Translations under genes and position numbers: made by a program
Notes under the pieces: model-generated
Databases searched by the model: none
What the model saw: only the letters and a program-made list of their open reading frames with translations
Told to the model about the DNA's origin: nothing
Part shown: piece after piece, positions 41,509-51,602 of the stretch
Numbering within the stretch: position 1 is the first letter of the stretch
Layout of the letters: each line of letters begins with the position of its first letter
From: an uncultured Pelagibacteraceae bacterium
GTDB taxonomy: Bacteria; Pseudomonadota; Alphaproteobacteria; Pelagibacterales; Pelagibacteraceae
Reading direction: 5' to 3'
Length of the DNA stretch: 64,000 bases
Assembly (NCBI GenBank): GCA_902563575.1
Contig: CACEXV010000004.1
Coordinates: forward strand, 17,335 to 81,334

Positions 41509-42381
41509 ATGCAACAAAAACAACTATCAGGAATCTTTTATGCTGCTTTTGCCTCTCTCTGGTGGGGTGTTGTAGGCACAATTTTTTTCAAATTTGTATC
41601 ATTTGCAACATTTATTGAATTGACTGTTCATAGAACTATCTGGACAGCAGTTCTGCTAATTTTAACAACAAGTTTTTTTAAAAAATGGCCTGAATTTATA
41701 AAAATATTTAAAAAAAGAAAAAATCAAATACTTCTTTTCCTATCTGGTTTATTAGTTAGTATTAATTGGACAACGTGGTTATATGCGGTTAGTGTTAATC
41801 GACTATTAGACTCAAGTCTAGGCTACTACATCTACCCTATCATTAGTGTTTTTTTAGGTAGAATATTTTTAAAAGAAAAGCTTAATAGAAATCAGTTTAT
41901 AGCTGTAGCCTTAGTTGTAATATCTTTGTTATATTTCCTAATCAGATTAGGGGAAGTACCCTGGATTGGACTTACTGTTGCAATAACTTTTAGTATTTAC
42001 GGGTTAATTAGAAAAAAAATTAAAGTTTCATCCGATGTTGGTCTTCTGATTGAAACATTAATGATTTCTCCAATAGCTATAGGATTATTTATCTACTTAA
42101 TGAACGCAAATATGAATATATTTTCTTACGAAGAACCTCTTTTATCATTTTATTTGTTTTGGTCTGGTTTTATGACTTTAGTGCCACTTTTCTTATATAC
42201 AATTGGATTTAAGATTATAGGAATAGGTCCAGCAAGTATGATTTTATTTTTAACACCTACTTCTCAATTTTTATTAGGTATTACGTATTTTGATGAAGTT
42301 CTAACCTTAGAAAAGTTTTTTGGTTTTGTCATAATATGGGTGGCAGTTTCAATTTATTTAAATGAACTGCGAAAAGAATAA
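41509..42381 (+). CDS. rarD: RarD-like EamA-family permease
   Basis: LSGIFYAAFASLWWGVVGTIFFK and NWTTWLYAVSVNRLLDSSLGYYIYPIISVFLG. Confidence 0.88.
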   Translation: MQQKQLSGIFYAAFASLWWGVVGTIFFKFVSFATFIELTVHRTIWTAVLLILTTSFFKKWPEFIKIFKKRKNQILLFLSGLLVSINWTTWLYAVSVNRLLDSSLGYYIYPIISVFLGRIFLKEKLNRNQFIAVALVVISLLYFLIRLGEVPWIGLTVAITFSIYGLIRKKIKVSSDVGLLIETLMISPIAIGLFIYLMNANMNIFSYEEPLLSFYLFWSGFMTLVPLFLYTIGFKIIGIGPASMILFLTPTSQFLLGITYFDEVLTLEKFFGFVIIWVAVSIYLNELRKE

Positions 42382-43808
42382 ATTGTAATGATTAATAATG
42401 GTGCAATTAATGAGAGCACAAAAGATATAAAAAGCAAATTAGAAGAAATAAATTCACTAAATATTTCTTTGGAAAGAATATTGCCTACTAAAAGGCTTGA
42501 TTGAAAACTTTGATCAGGAAAAAATAATAGTCCAAAAATTAAACCAAATAGAATAGAGAAAGATGCGAGTCTTAAATTAATTTTTTTATTTATAAAGCCA
42601 TAAAACACCGTTACTACAGCGGCGCAACATAAAAGATCTGCGAGAAGAAAAAGATACAAAATGCTGAAACCTTTTGAAGCAAAAATTAAAACTACTGCAC
42701 TCAAAAATAGAATGAGTTTGTTAGCTTTTTCTTTAATCTTTTTTCCATTCAAAGATTTACTTATTTTTTTGCCGTCGATTATTATTAAACTTGTTATAGC
42801 GTTAATTAAAGTATCGATTGTGCTTAATGTTAAGGCTAATGCTAATACTAATATAGAAATAATAATTAAAAAATTTTCATTGGATAATATAAGGTAAAAA
42901 AAAGCTAGATCTGGGTTTATTTTAGAGTCTAAAGAAAAAGCTATCAAACCTGAATATCCCATCCACAGAACAATTAAAAAAGCAATTATTGCTGAATAAA
43001 TTAAACTTTTTTTTAAAATAAAATTATTTTTTGCTGCAAAAACACGTTGCCAGTTGCCCTGATGAAACAAGTTCGTGGCAGCAACTGCCATGAAAAATGT
43101 AAAACCAGCGGTATAATTTGGGATATAATTTTTACTTAAAAGAATTGGAGATTTTTCTTTAATAAGTTTAAAACTGTTAATTTCCATATTTCCAAGAGTT
43201 AAAGATAAAGAGAGAACTATCATTAAAGCAATTATAATGAATTGATATTTATCTGTGATTATTGACAACTTAAACCCACCTTTGAGAATATATAAAAGAC
43301 ATATTATTAATGTTAATCCTGCTGTTGCCCATAAAGGAGTTCTGGAAATTAGATTGAGTAAAAAGGCAATAGCGGTAACTTCGGCTATTAAAAATATTGT
43401 TAAATAGAATAATATTAAGAATAGAATTATCTTTAAAATTCCTAACCCAAATCTTTTTTTTACAAACTCTGTTAATGACATCCCATTTGGAAATTCTTTC
43501 CTTATTTTAGGACCAAAATTTAGCAAAAATAACATTGGAGCTGCTGTTCCAAGCGCGTAGCCTAATACTGCGCCTATACCACCCCAAGTTGCCGCAGAAG
43601 CTGGCCCAAATAGTATCCAGGCACCTAAAGCCGAAGCAGAGAGACTTGTGGTTAATGAAAAGATGCCCTCATTTCTTTCACCAACAATATGACTCTTATT
43701 GTTATCAGGAGTCTTTCTAGAATTTATATAGCCTAATGCTACAAAAAAAACTCCCACTATTAAGGTAACAATTAAAGTTGTTTGTATAGATAAGTATGTT
43801 TTTTCCAT
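42354..43808 (-). CDS. thiV: SSS-family sodium:solute symporter, probable thiamin-precursor (HMP) transporter
   Basis: SSS-family pattern (SLSASALGAWILFGPASAATWGG, GMSLTEFVKKRFG); preceded by a TPP riboswitch. Confidence 0.8.
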   Translation of the reverse strand: MEKTYLSIQTTLIVTLIVGVFFVALGYINSRKTPDNNKSHIVGERNEGIFSLTTSLSASALGAWILFGPASAATWGGIGAVLGYALGTAAPMLFLLNFGPKIRKEFPNGMSLTEFVKKRFGLGILKIILFLILFYLTIFLIAEVTAIAFLLNLISRTPLWATAGLTLIICLLYILKGGFKLSIITDKYQFIIIALMIVLSLSLTLGNMEINSFKLIKEKSPILLSKNYIPNYTAGFTFFMAVAATNLFHQGNWQRVFAAKNNFILKKSLIYSAIIAFLIVLWMGYSGLIAFSLDSKINPDLAFFYLILSNENFLIIISILVLALALTLSTIDTLINAITSLIIIDGKKISKSLNGKKIKEKANKLILFLSAVVLIFASKGFSILYLFLLADLLCCAAVVTVFYGFINKKINLRLASFSILFGLIFGLLFFPDQSFQSSLLVGNILSKEIFSEFISSNLLFISFVLSLIAPLLIITIYSFRSSFK

Positions 43809-43809
43809 T

Positions 43810-43876
43810 TATCCCTCACTGAATTACCGGTCAGGTTCGTCGGGTTTAATCTCAGTCCGTATGACACCCCGTTAGT
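43810..43876 (-). promoter_or_regulatory. TPP (THI-element) riboswitch
   Basis: Minus strand CTAACGGGGTGTCATACGGACTGAGATTAAACCCGACGAACCTGACCGGTAATTCAGTGAGGGATAA carries the GGGGTG, CTGAGA, ACCC, GAACCTGA and GAGGGA TPP consensus blocks. Confidence 0.93.
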
Positions 43877-43878
43877 AT

Positions 43879-45162
43879 TTATATATTAATTATTGGCAAA
43901 GAGTCAAATGATGCAGTATCTATTTTTGATGAGTGCTCTCTTCTCATTTTCCAACCCTTGCTTAATCCAGCGTGAGCTATACTAATCGCATATCTTCCAT
44001 ATTTTGAATTTGTATAATCAATTGCTTTCATTAACGATTTAGATTTATTGTCCATTAATGGTGTTAATAAATTTTCTTGACTTTCTTTCTCATCCTTTAA
44101 GCCTGTAAGTATCACCCCAGCTTTTTGATACCTGTGTCCTTTTACATAGATTTCGCTCAATGCTTTTGTGGCATTTTTGATTAGTTCTAAACTATTATTT
44201 GTTGCTATAGGTAAATCTATCGTTTTTGAATTTGAATAATATTTCTTACTTTTATCAAAGGGGCTTGTTCTTACAAAGACTGTGATTGTTTTTGCCAATT
44301 GATCGTCAGCCCTAATTTTTTCTGCAGCGTTTAAACAATGTGTCGTAACTGACTCTTCCAGTTCCTCTATTTCAGTAACTTTTCTTCCAAATGATCTTGA
44401 TACGCAGCAGTTTTTTCTTTTTTCTTGGTCAATTTGTAAATCTATGCAGGGAACTCCTCTCAATTCCATCGCTGTTTTGGCTCCTAATACATTAGTTCCC
44501 TTTTTTACCCAGTAATTAGAAACATTCTTTAGGTCATAAGCATTTTTTATATTATTTTTATAATAGAACTTAGATAATTGTCGTCCCACTCCCCATACAT
44601 CTTCTATTGCAAATTTTTTTAATCTTTCGTCTATATCTTTATTTAAATATACCACACCCGCTTTTTCTTTTTTTGCTATATGATTAGCGACCTTACTTAG
44701 TGTTTTTGTAGTAGCTATACCAACGCTTGTTGGTATCCCTGTCCATTTTAGTACCCTCGATCTTATCTCTTTTCCATATTCCTCGGCACCCTTTTCATCA
44801 ATAAATGATAAATCTATAAAAGCTTCATCTATAGAATAAATTTCAACTTTTGGAGAAAATGTTCTTAGAACTCTCATTACTCTTCTTGATATGTCTCCAT
44901 ACAGTGCATAATTTGAGGAAAATACTTCTACTTTATTTTTTTTGACTAAATCTTTAACTTTAAAATACGGTTCTCCCATTTTTATACCTAAAATTTTTGC
45001 CTCTGTTGATCTTGATATCACGCAACCATCATTATTTGATAAAACAACCACAGCTTTTTTTTGTATTCTAGGATTAAAAAGTCTCTCACATGATACGTAG
45101 AAAGAATTACAATCTACCAAAGCTATTTTATTTCTTTTACTGGTGGACTTGGTGTATGACAT
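43879..45162 (-). CDS. umuC: DNA polymerase V catalytic subunit UmuC (Y-family)
   Basis: ALVDCNSFYVSCERLFNPRIQKKAVVVLSNNDGCVISRSTEAK, EIYSIDEAFIDLSF, VGIATTKTLSKVANHIAKK. Confidence 0.94.
   Translation of the reverse strand: MSYTKSTSKRNKIALVDCNSFYVSCERLFNPRIQKKAVVVLSNNDGCVISRSTEAKILGIKMGEPYFKVKDLVKKNKVEVFSSNYALYGDISRRVMRVLRTFSPKVEIYSIDEAFIDLSFIDEKGAEEYGKEIRSRVLKWTGIPTSVGIATTKTLSKVANHIAKKEKAGVVYLNKDIDERLKKFAIEDVWGVGRQLSKFYYKNNIKNAYDLKNVSNYWVKKGTNVLGAKTAMELRGVPCIDLQIDQEKRKNCCVSRSFGRKVTEIEELEESVTTHCLNAAEKIRADDQLAKTITVFVRTSPFDKSKKYYSNSKTIDLPIATNNSLELIKNATKALSEIYVKGHRYQKAGVILTGLKDEKESQENLLTPLMDNKSKSLMKAIDYTNSKYGRYAISIAHAGLSKGWKMRREHSSKIDTASFDSLPIINI
43880..43907 (-). promoter_or_regulatory. Putative sigma70 promoter for thiV (-35 TTGACT 43902-43907; -10 TATATA 43880-43885)
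   Basis: Near-consensus boxes with 16-nt spacing, just upstream of the riboswitch 5' end and inside the 3' end of umuC. Confidence 0.5.
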
Positions 45163-45535
45163 AAGTTACTACCCCCCAAACTATAACTTCTTGATCTTTT
45201 CCTAAATTTATTTTATCTGAAGTCTTTTTTGACCCCGACGTTAAAAATGTTTCACTTTTCTCTTTCAATATCGTCTTCACCACTAATTCTTCGTTTACGT
45301 TAGCAATAACAGTTGAATTATTTTTTGGATTTATGCTCCTATCTACTATCAGCAAATCTCCATCGTAAATTCCTACATTGTTCATAGATTTTCCCTGGAC
45401 TCTAACTATAAAAGTTGCGGGTGAGTTTTTTATTAGATGGGTATTTAAATCTACATCATCTTCAATATAATCTGTTGCTGGTGAGGGAAAACCAGCTCCT
45501 ACTTTGTGAATATAATAAGGTATTTTTAGCTCCAT
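45137..45535 (-). CDS. umuD: UmuD-like S24 peptidase (SOS mutagenesis)
   Basis: GAGFPSPATDYIEDDVDLN (UmuD cleavage region), QGKSMNNVGIYDGDLLIVDR (catalytic Ser), ELVVKTI (catalytic Lys). Confidence 0.92.
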   Translation of the reverse strand: MELKIPYYIHKVGAGFPSPATDYIEDDVDLNTHLIKNSPATFIVRVQGKSMNNVGIYDGDLLIVDRSINPKNNSTVIANVNEELVVKTILKEKSETFLTSGSKKTSDKINLGKDQEVIVWGVVTYVIHQVHQ

Positions 45536-45539
45536 AAAT

Positions 45540-45554
45540 GTTCTTATTTTGTTC
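45540..45554 (-). promoter_or_regulatory. Alphaproteobacterial LexA-type box GTTC-N7-GTTC
   Basis: Exact GTTCTTATTTTGTTC on + strand immediately upstream of umuD. Confidence 0.75.
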
Positions 45555-45643
45555 TTTTATAGATTAAATGCAACTATTAGTCAATCACTATGTGGGGCAA
45601 TATGCGTTTGGATTGGAGGAGATAAAATAGTTAAAAAGGAGAA

Positions 45644-46423
45644 ATGAAAAAAATATTAAGTATAATATTTGCAATATTAGTCGGAACTACAGCATTAGCC
45701 GATAATCACGGAAATTCAAAGCTTGCAGCTATAAAAAAAAGTGGTGAATTAAGAGTTGGAACAACTGGAGACTGGGATCCCATGTCAATGAAGGATCCAG
45801 CAACAAATAAGTACAAAGGATTTGATATTGATGTGATGCGAGAATTAGCCAAAGATTTAGGGGTAAAAGTAAAATTTGTGCCAGCTGAATGGAAAACTAT
45901 TGTTGCGGGGATAACGGCTGATAGATATGATATTTCCACGAGTGTAACAAAAACACCAAAAAGAGCTGAGGTCGCAGGATTTACAGCAACATATTTTAAA
46001 TACGGAACTGTTCCGCTAGTTCTTAAAAAGAATTTAAAGAAGTTTCCTACATGGGACTCCCTTAATAATAAAAAAGTTACAATAGCCACTACATTAGGAA
46101 CGTCTCAGGAAGAAAAAGCTAAAGAATTTTTCCCAAAATCAAAACTGAGATCTATTGAAGCCCCGGCTAGAGATTTCCAAGAGGTTTTGGCTGGAAGAGC
46201 AGACGGTAATATCACAAGTTCATTAGAAGCAAAGAAGTTAATCATTAAATATCCTCAATTAGCTATTGTGCCAGATGGTGGAAAAAATCCAGCTTTTTTA
46301 GCGATGATGGTTCCAAAAGGCGATAAAGTTTGGAATGATTATGTAAGCAATTGGATTAAGAGAAAACAGATTTCTGGATTTTTCATGACTTTAGAAGCAA
46401 AGTACAATTTAAAAAGCTTATAA
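45644..46423 (+). CDS. Amino-acid ABC transporter periplasmic substrate-binding protein
   Basis: Signal peptide, then [46 protein letters not shown] (SBP_bac_3). Confidence 0.88.
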   Translation: MKKILSIIFAILVGTTALADNHGNSKLAAIKKSGELRVGTTGDWDPMSMKDPATNKYKGFDIDVMRELAKDLGVKVKFVPAEWKTIVAGITADRYDISTSVTKTPKRAEVAGFTATYFKYGTVPLVLKKNLKKFPTWDSLNNKKVTIATTLGTSQEEKAKEFFPKSKLRSIEAPARDFQEVLAGRADGNITSSLEAKKLIIKYPQLAIVPDGGKNPAFLAMMVPKGDKVWNDYVSNWIKRKQISGFFMTLEAKYNLKSL

Positions 46424-46464
46424 TTTAAGTTTAAATACCACTCATTACCAAATATAGTCTCACT

Positions 46465-47199
46465 GTGAAGTTTATCAAATATTTTATATTATTTATTCTT
46501 TTACAAGGATGTAGCTCAAACTATGAATGGGGATGGTATATTCTAAGTCCTGAAAATATTGAGGGATTAACAAACTTAAAATTTTTAATCAGTGGAATAA
46601 CTACAACTATATATATCTCAGTAGTATCAATAATTTTGGCTATGATCATAGGATTAATAGTTGCTCTCCCGTCACTCTCAAATAACAAATTTTTAAGCTA
46701 CTTTAATATTGGATATGTTGAAATTGTCAGAGCTATTCCCTTGCTAGTTTTAATTCTTTGGATTTATTACGGTCTTCCAATTATGATGGGTATAAGTTTT
46801 TCTCCTTTTGTATCTGGAATAATTGCTTTAACAATAAGTGAAAGTGCTTTTCAAGCAGAGATTTTTAGAGCTGGAATTAACTCTATTTCTAAAGGTCAAC
46901 ATGAGGTATCAGAGTCTCTTGGTATGGATTTTTGGAAAAAAATGAGATTCGTGATTTTGCCTCAAGCTGTCAAAGTTGTATTACCCGCAATGGGAAATCA
47001 GTTTGTTTATGTTCTAAAAATGTCTTCTTTAGTTTCAATAATAGGAATTGGAGACTTAACAAGAAAAGCAAATGAACTTGTCACAACAACATATAGACCT
47101 CTAGAAATATACACTTTTTTGATATTAGAATATCTCATATTAATTTTAGTTGTCTCATATTTTGTTAGAAAATTAGAAAATAAATTAAAATATAAATAG
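46465..47199 (+). CDS. Amino-acid ABC transporter permease (HisM/GlnP family)
   Basis: EIVRAIPLLVLILWIYYGLP and SAFQAEIFRAGINSISKGQHEVSESLGM. Confidence 0.9.
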   Translation: MKFIKYFILFILLQGCSSNYEWGWYILSPENIEGLTNLKFLISGITTTIYISVVSIILAMIIGLIVALPSLSNNKFLSYFNIGYVEIVRAIPLLVLILWIYYGLPIMMGISFSPFVSGIIALTISESAFQAEIFRAGINSISKGQHEVSESLGMDFWKKMRFVILPQAVKVVLPAMGNQFVYVLKMSSLVSIIGIGDLTRKANELVTTTYRPLEIYTFLILEYLILILVVSYFVRKLENKLKYK

Positions 47200-47201
47200 A
47201 T

Positions 47202-48560
47202 TTAAGCTTCAGCGATTTTACTAAAAAGTTTTTTCATATAGTACTTGGAAAATAAAAATACTACGATACCAAATGTCCAGTTAATAAAAAATAAACCTAA
47301 AAATAAATCTTTGAAAGTTCCATCTAAGACAAATACTACCACTGACATTGTAGAAAAAGGTAGTAATACTAATCTTGAGAAAGTAATGATTACTGTATAA
47401 ATCGGTTTCTTGATTGCTTGAAATAAGGCATTGGTGATAAAGAAAACGGGATATACCGGGCCAATAAAGGCTGCTACTTTTAAATAGTCAGCACCAAAAT
47501 TTATTGCCTCCTGATTATCGGTAAAAATTGAAACAATGTTATCAGCTAATAAAAAAACAATAACACCTGCTAAAATCATAAATGATGAACCAACTATAAT
47601 TGCTTTTGTATAAGACTCATCCACTCTATCAAAGAATTTAGCACCGAAATTTTGTCCAGCAATAGTTAGTACGGCTGTGTTTAATCCAATTACTGGTAAT
47701 AAAAGTATTTGCTCAATTCTGAGAGCGGAACCATAACCCGCTGCAGCAAGATATCCAAATTTGCTAACAAAAAATAAAATATTATAAATCCCTAAACCAA
47801 TCATAAACATATTCATCATCATCGGTACTGATTGATTTGTAAGGTTTTTAATTAAATCAAATTTTGGAAGAAAACATTTTGGGCTTAAATATTGTTTAAG
47901 CTCACAGCAGTATACTTTGTAAGCCAAATAGAATAGTCCTAATAACTGAGCGATTACTGTAGCAATCGCTAAACCCGCAATTCCAAAAGCTGGTATTGGA
48001 CCCAAACCAAAAATAAATAAAGGATTAAGTCCAATATTTAAGAAAAAACTAACTATCAAAACATTTCTATAGCTTTTAGTATCACCTTGAGCATTTAATG
48101 CTCCGTTTAATGAAATCTGAATTAAAAAGATAAAAGTAGCAAAAAAAATAACATCTAAATAATCGGTTGCTAATTTTATTGTTTCTTGGTCAGAGCCCAT
48201 AAATCTCAAAAGATCATCAGAAAAAGATAAGCCAATCATTGTCACTACAATTGAGACAATTACTGAATATAGAAGTGATTGAGCCACATAAAGTGAAGCT
48301 GTTCGATCGTCTTTTGCACCAAGAGAATTGCTAATTAGTGCATTAGAAGCAGAAACGATACCAACTCCTGTAGCTATAATTATAAAATATAAAGGAAAAG
48401 ATTTAGCTATTGCTGCTAATGCGTTTGCAGATATTTTGCCTGCAAAAAAAGTATCTACAATATTATAAAGAGTTTGAAAAAGTGTTCCCGTGCTAGCTGG
48501 TATAGCAATTTTTTTAAGTAGATCGATAATAGGTTCCCCAACTACATCTAATGATTTCAT
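47202..48560 (-). CDS. MATE family efflux transporter
   Basis: PASTGTLFQTLYNIVDTFFAGKISANALAAIA, NGALNAQGDTKSY, GYGSALRIEQILLLP. Confidence 0.92.
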   Translation of the reverse strand: MKSLDVVGEPIIDLLKKIAIPASTGTLFQTLYNIVDTFFAGKISANALAAIAKSFPLYFIIIATGVGIVSASNALISNSLGAKDDRTASLYVAQSLLYSVIVSIVVTMIGLSFSDDLLRFMGSDQETIKLATDYLDVIFFATFIFLIQISLNGALNAQGDTKSYRNVLIVSFFLNIGLNPLFIFGLGPIPAFGIAGLAIATVIAQLLGLFYLAYKVYCCELKQYLSPKCFLPKFDLIKNLTNQSVPMMMNMFMIGLGIYNILFFVSKFGYLAAAGYGSALRIEQILLLPVIGLNTAVLTIAGQNFGAKFFDRVDESYTKAIIVGSSFMILAGVIVFLLADNIVSIFTDNQEAINFGADYLKVAAFIGPVYPVFFITNALFQAIKKPIYTVIITFSRLVLLPFSTMSVVVFVLDGTFKDLFLGLFFINWTFGIVVFLFSKYYMKKLFSKIAEA

Positions 48561-49483
48561 TCGCTATATTCTTTCTGAAAAATATACTTAGTTCCTCTTT
48601 CTTTGGCTAAACTGATCTGTTTTTGTCTCATTCTGAACCTTGATTTTTGATATTCTGTGAGTTTTTCATAACAATTATGACATGAAACACCTTTTTCGTA
48701 CATATTTGATTTTTTATCTAGAGAAGAAATTGGAGTTCTGCAACCACTACATACCAAGAAGGAGCCCTGTTTTAAACCATGTTTAACTGAAACTCTGTTG
48801 TCAAATACAAAACATTCACCTCTCCAAAGACTATTTTTTTTAATAACATTATTCAAATAATTTAGAATTCCGCCCTTTAATTGAAAAACATTTTTAAAAC
48901 CTTTTTGTTTTAAGTAAACTGAAGCTTTCTCACATCTAATTCCACCTGTGCAAAACATTGCTACTGGTTTAGTTTTTTTGATTTGTTTTAAATATTTTGG
49001 AAAATCTCTGAAGTGTTTAACATTAGGGTTAATTGCATTCTTAAAAGTTCCAACCTTGAATTCAAATGGTTTTCTAACGTCCAATACTAAAGTTCGTTTA
49101 TTTGATATTAGCTTATTCCAAGACTTACCTGCTAAATATTTACTTTGTTTTTTATTATTAGTATTTATTTTTAATCCGATAGGAACTACCTCCTTTCTTA
49201 TTTTTACTCTTTCACGATGAAAAGGCTGAAACCTGCTTAAAGAATAGTTACTACTGTTGAATTTAATAAATTTAATTTTTTTCTTTATTAATTTAGCTAT
49301 TTTTTGAATTGAATTTTTTTTTCCAGAGAGTGTTCCATTAATGCCCTCGGAAGAAAGTATTATGGTACCTCTAACTTTATTAATTGATAGCTCCGACTCA
49401 AATAAATTTTTAAATTTCTTTAAATTTTTAATTTTTTTAAACTTATAAAATCCGAATACGGTAAACATTATTTTTTTATACAA
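48557..49483 (-). CDS. trhO: Rhodanese-related tRNA uridine(34) hydroxylase (TrhO/YceA)
   Basis: GTIILSSEGINGTLSG, LDVRKPFEFKVGTFKNAINP, MFCTGGIRCEKASVYLKQKGF. Confidence 0.9.
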   Translation of the reverse strand: MYKKIMFTVFGFYKFKKIKNLKKFKNLFESELSINKVRGTIILSSEGINGTLSGKKNSIQKIAKLIKKKIKFIKFNSSNYSLSRFQPFHRERVKIRKEVVPIGLKINTNNKKQSKYLAGKSWNKLISNKRTLVLDVRKPFEFKVGTFKNAINPNVKHFRDFPKYLKQIKKTKPVAMFCTGGIRCEKASVYLKQKGFKNVFQLKGGILNYLNNVIKKNSLWRGECFVFDNRVSVKHGLKQGSFLVCSGCRTPISSLDKKSNMYEKGVSCHNCYEKLTEYQKSRFRMRQKQISLAKERGTKYIFQKEYSE

Positions 49484-50121
49484 ATTGTAAAACCATCTCC
49501 AACCGGAATGATGTTTTTTGATACTCTACTATCTTGTTTTAGATATTTATTAAAGTCTCTAATAATACTGGTAAATTTATCGTTTTTTGAGCCATCAGCT
49601 ACCTCTCCGTGCCATAAAACGTTATCAATTATAATTAAACGCCCTTTATCAATTAAGTCTATACAAATATTATAATAATTAAGATAATTTTCTTTATCTG
49701 CGTCTATGAAAACTAAATCAAATTTTGTTTTTGAATTTTTTAACTCATTTAGACTTTCAAGAGCCGGCTTTATTATTTGAATTATTTTATTTTCATTTGC
49801 TTTTTCATAAAAAACTTTAGCTTTTTTACTAAATTCTAAGTTTTTATCTAAGCTGATTAAGGATCCATCAGATGGTAAAGCTAAAGCCATCGATAAAGCG
49901 CTGAAACCGGTAAAACTTCCAATTTCTAAAATTTTCTTTACACCTGATGCCTTTATTAATGATTGTAATAATTGGGCTTGAGAAACTGATATTTGTAATC
50001 TCTTCTGATCTCCAAGGGTGATATTATATTCAATTATTTCTTTCTGAACTTTGGTTAAAGGCTCTGAATTATCAATAATATATTGTTCAAGATTATCGGT
50101 TAAATCTAATTTTTTAGGCAT
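49468..50121 (-). CDS. Class I SAM-dependent O-methyltransferase
   Basis: KKILEIGSFTGFSALSMALALPSDG, DLVFIDADKENYLNYYN, IIIDNVLWHGEVAD. Confidence 0.88.
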   Translation of the reverse strand: MPKKLDLTDNLEQYIIDNSEPLTKVQKEIIEYNITLGDQKRLQISVSQAQLLQSLIKASGVKKILEIGSFTGFSALSMALALPSDGSLISLDKNLEFSKKAKVFYEKANENKIIQIIKPALESLNELKNSKTKFDLVFIDADKENYLNYYNICIDLIDKGRLIIIDNVLWHGEVADGSKNDKFTSIIRDFNKYLKQDSRVSKNIIPVGDGFTICIKK

Positions 50122-50123
50122 AG

Positions 50124-51602
50124 TTAGCCTTTCAAAAGTTTTTTTAAAATTTCGTTAGTTAATTGTGGATTAGCTTTTCCACCCGATAATTTCATGACTT
50201 GACCAACAAAAAAACCAAATAGTTTTTCTTTACCAGACTTATACTGATCAACTTTATCTTTGTTTTTAGTCAATATTTCATTAATCATTTTTTCTAATTC
50301 TTTAGGATCACTTTGTTGTTTCATTCCTTTTGACTCAATGATTTTTTTTGGATTATCTCCACTTTCAACCATTATCTCAAAAACCTCTTTAGCTATTCTG
50401 CCCGAAATTTCTCCTGATTTTATTGATTTGATTAAGTCAGCAAAGTTTTTAGAAGAAATAGGTGATTTTGATATACTAAGACCTTTGTCATTTAACATTG
50501 CAAATAAATCTCCCATCATCCATGTGGCAGCAAGTTTTTTGTCAGACAATTTTGCAACCTCTTCGTAATAGCTAGAAATCTCTTTTTCAGAAACTAATAC
50601 ATTAGCTTCATATGGTGTAAGACCATAATCTCTTATGAATCTCTCTTTCTTATCGTCTGGCAATTCAGGTAAAGACTTTTTTAAATCATCAATTAATTTT
50701 TGGTCTATTTTTAAAGGTAATAAATCTGGATCTGGGAAATACCTATAATCGTGTGCATCCTCTTTTGACCTCATTGACCTTGTTTCATTTTTTTTTGTAT
50801 CAAACAGTCTTGTTTCTTGATCTATCTTTTTTCCCTCATCCAATAATTCAACTTGTCTTTTTGCTTCGAATTCTATTGCCATTTGCATAAACTTTATCGA
50901 ATTTACATTTTTTATCTCACATCTTGTTCCAAATTTTTTATCCCCTACTTTCCTTACTGAAACATTTACGTCTGCTCTTAATGACCCTTCTTGCATATTT
51001 CCGTCACAAGTCCCAAGATATCTCATTATAGTTCTAATTTTTTTTATATAAGCATTAACTTCTTCTGGTGATCGAAGATCTGGTTTGCTGACTATTTCCA
51101 TAAGTGCAATCCCAGAACGATTTAAATCGACATAAGTATTTGTTGGATCTATATCATGAATGCTTTTTCCTGCGTCTTGTTCTAAATGTAGTCTTTCAAT
51201 ACCAATTTCTTTTGAGCCATATGGCATATCCAAAAAAACTTTACCTTCACCAACGATTGGATCTTTATATTGTGATATTTGATAACCCTGAGGGAGATCT
51301 GCATAAAAATAATTTTTTCTATCAAACACTGAGTCATTATTAATTTTGGCATTTAACCCCAAGCCAGTTCTTATAGCTTGGTTAATGCACTCTTTATTAA
51401 TAACTGGCAGCATACCTGGAAAAGCAGAGTCGATAAGGCTTACTTGGCTATTAGGCTCAGCACCAAATTTTGTTGCAGATCCAGAGAAAAGTTTCGAGTT
51501 AGAGGATACTTGGGCATGTACTTCTAGACCAATAATCACTTCATACTGATTTTTCTCTCCTTTTATAAAATAATCAAATTTAACTTTATTCATAACCACC
51601 AC
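50124..51602 (-). CDS. gatB: Asp-tRNA(Asn)/Glu-tRNA(Gln) amidotransferase subunit B
   Basis: [50 protein letters not shown]. Confidence 0.97.
   Translation of the reverse strand: MVVMNKVKFDYFIKGEKNQYEVIIGLEVHAQVSSNSKLFSGSATKFGAEPNSQVSLIDSAFPGMLPVINKECINQAIRTGLGLNAKINNDSVFDRKNYFYADLPQGYQISQYKDPIVGEGKVFLDMPYGSKEIGIERLHLEQDAGKSIHDIDPTNTYVDLNRSGIALMEIVSKPDLRSPEEVNAYIKKIRTIMRYLGTCDGNMQEGSLRADVNVSVRKVGDKKFGTRCEIKNVNSIKFMQMAIEFEAKRQVELLDEGKKIDQETRLFDTKKNETRSMRSKEDAHDYRYFPDPDLLPLKIDQKLIDDLKKSLPELPDDKKERFIRDYGLTPYEANVLVSEKEISSYYEEVAKLSDKKLAATWMMGDLFAMLNDKGLSISKSPISSKNFADLIKSIKSGEISGRIAKEVFEIMVESGDNPKKIIESKGMKQQSDPKELEKMINEILTKNKDKVDQYKSGKEKLFGFFVGQVMKLSGGKANPQLTNEILKKLLKG

Noticed and set aside
41493-41514. 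TTGCAT...ATGCAA inverted repeat covering the rarD start codon as a start-sequestering hairpin
   Set aside because: Only 6 bp of stem with a 10-nt loop in AT-rich DNA; too weak to claim.
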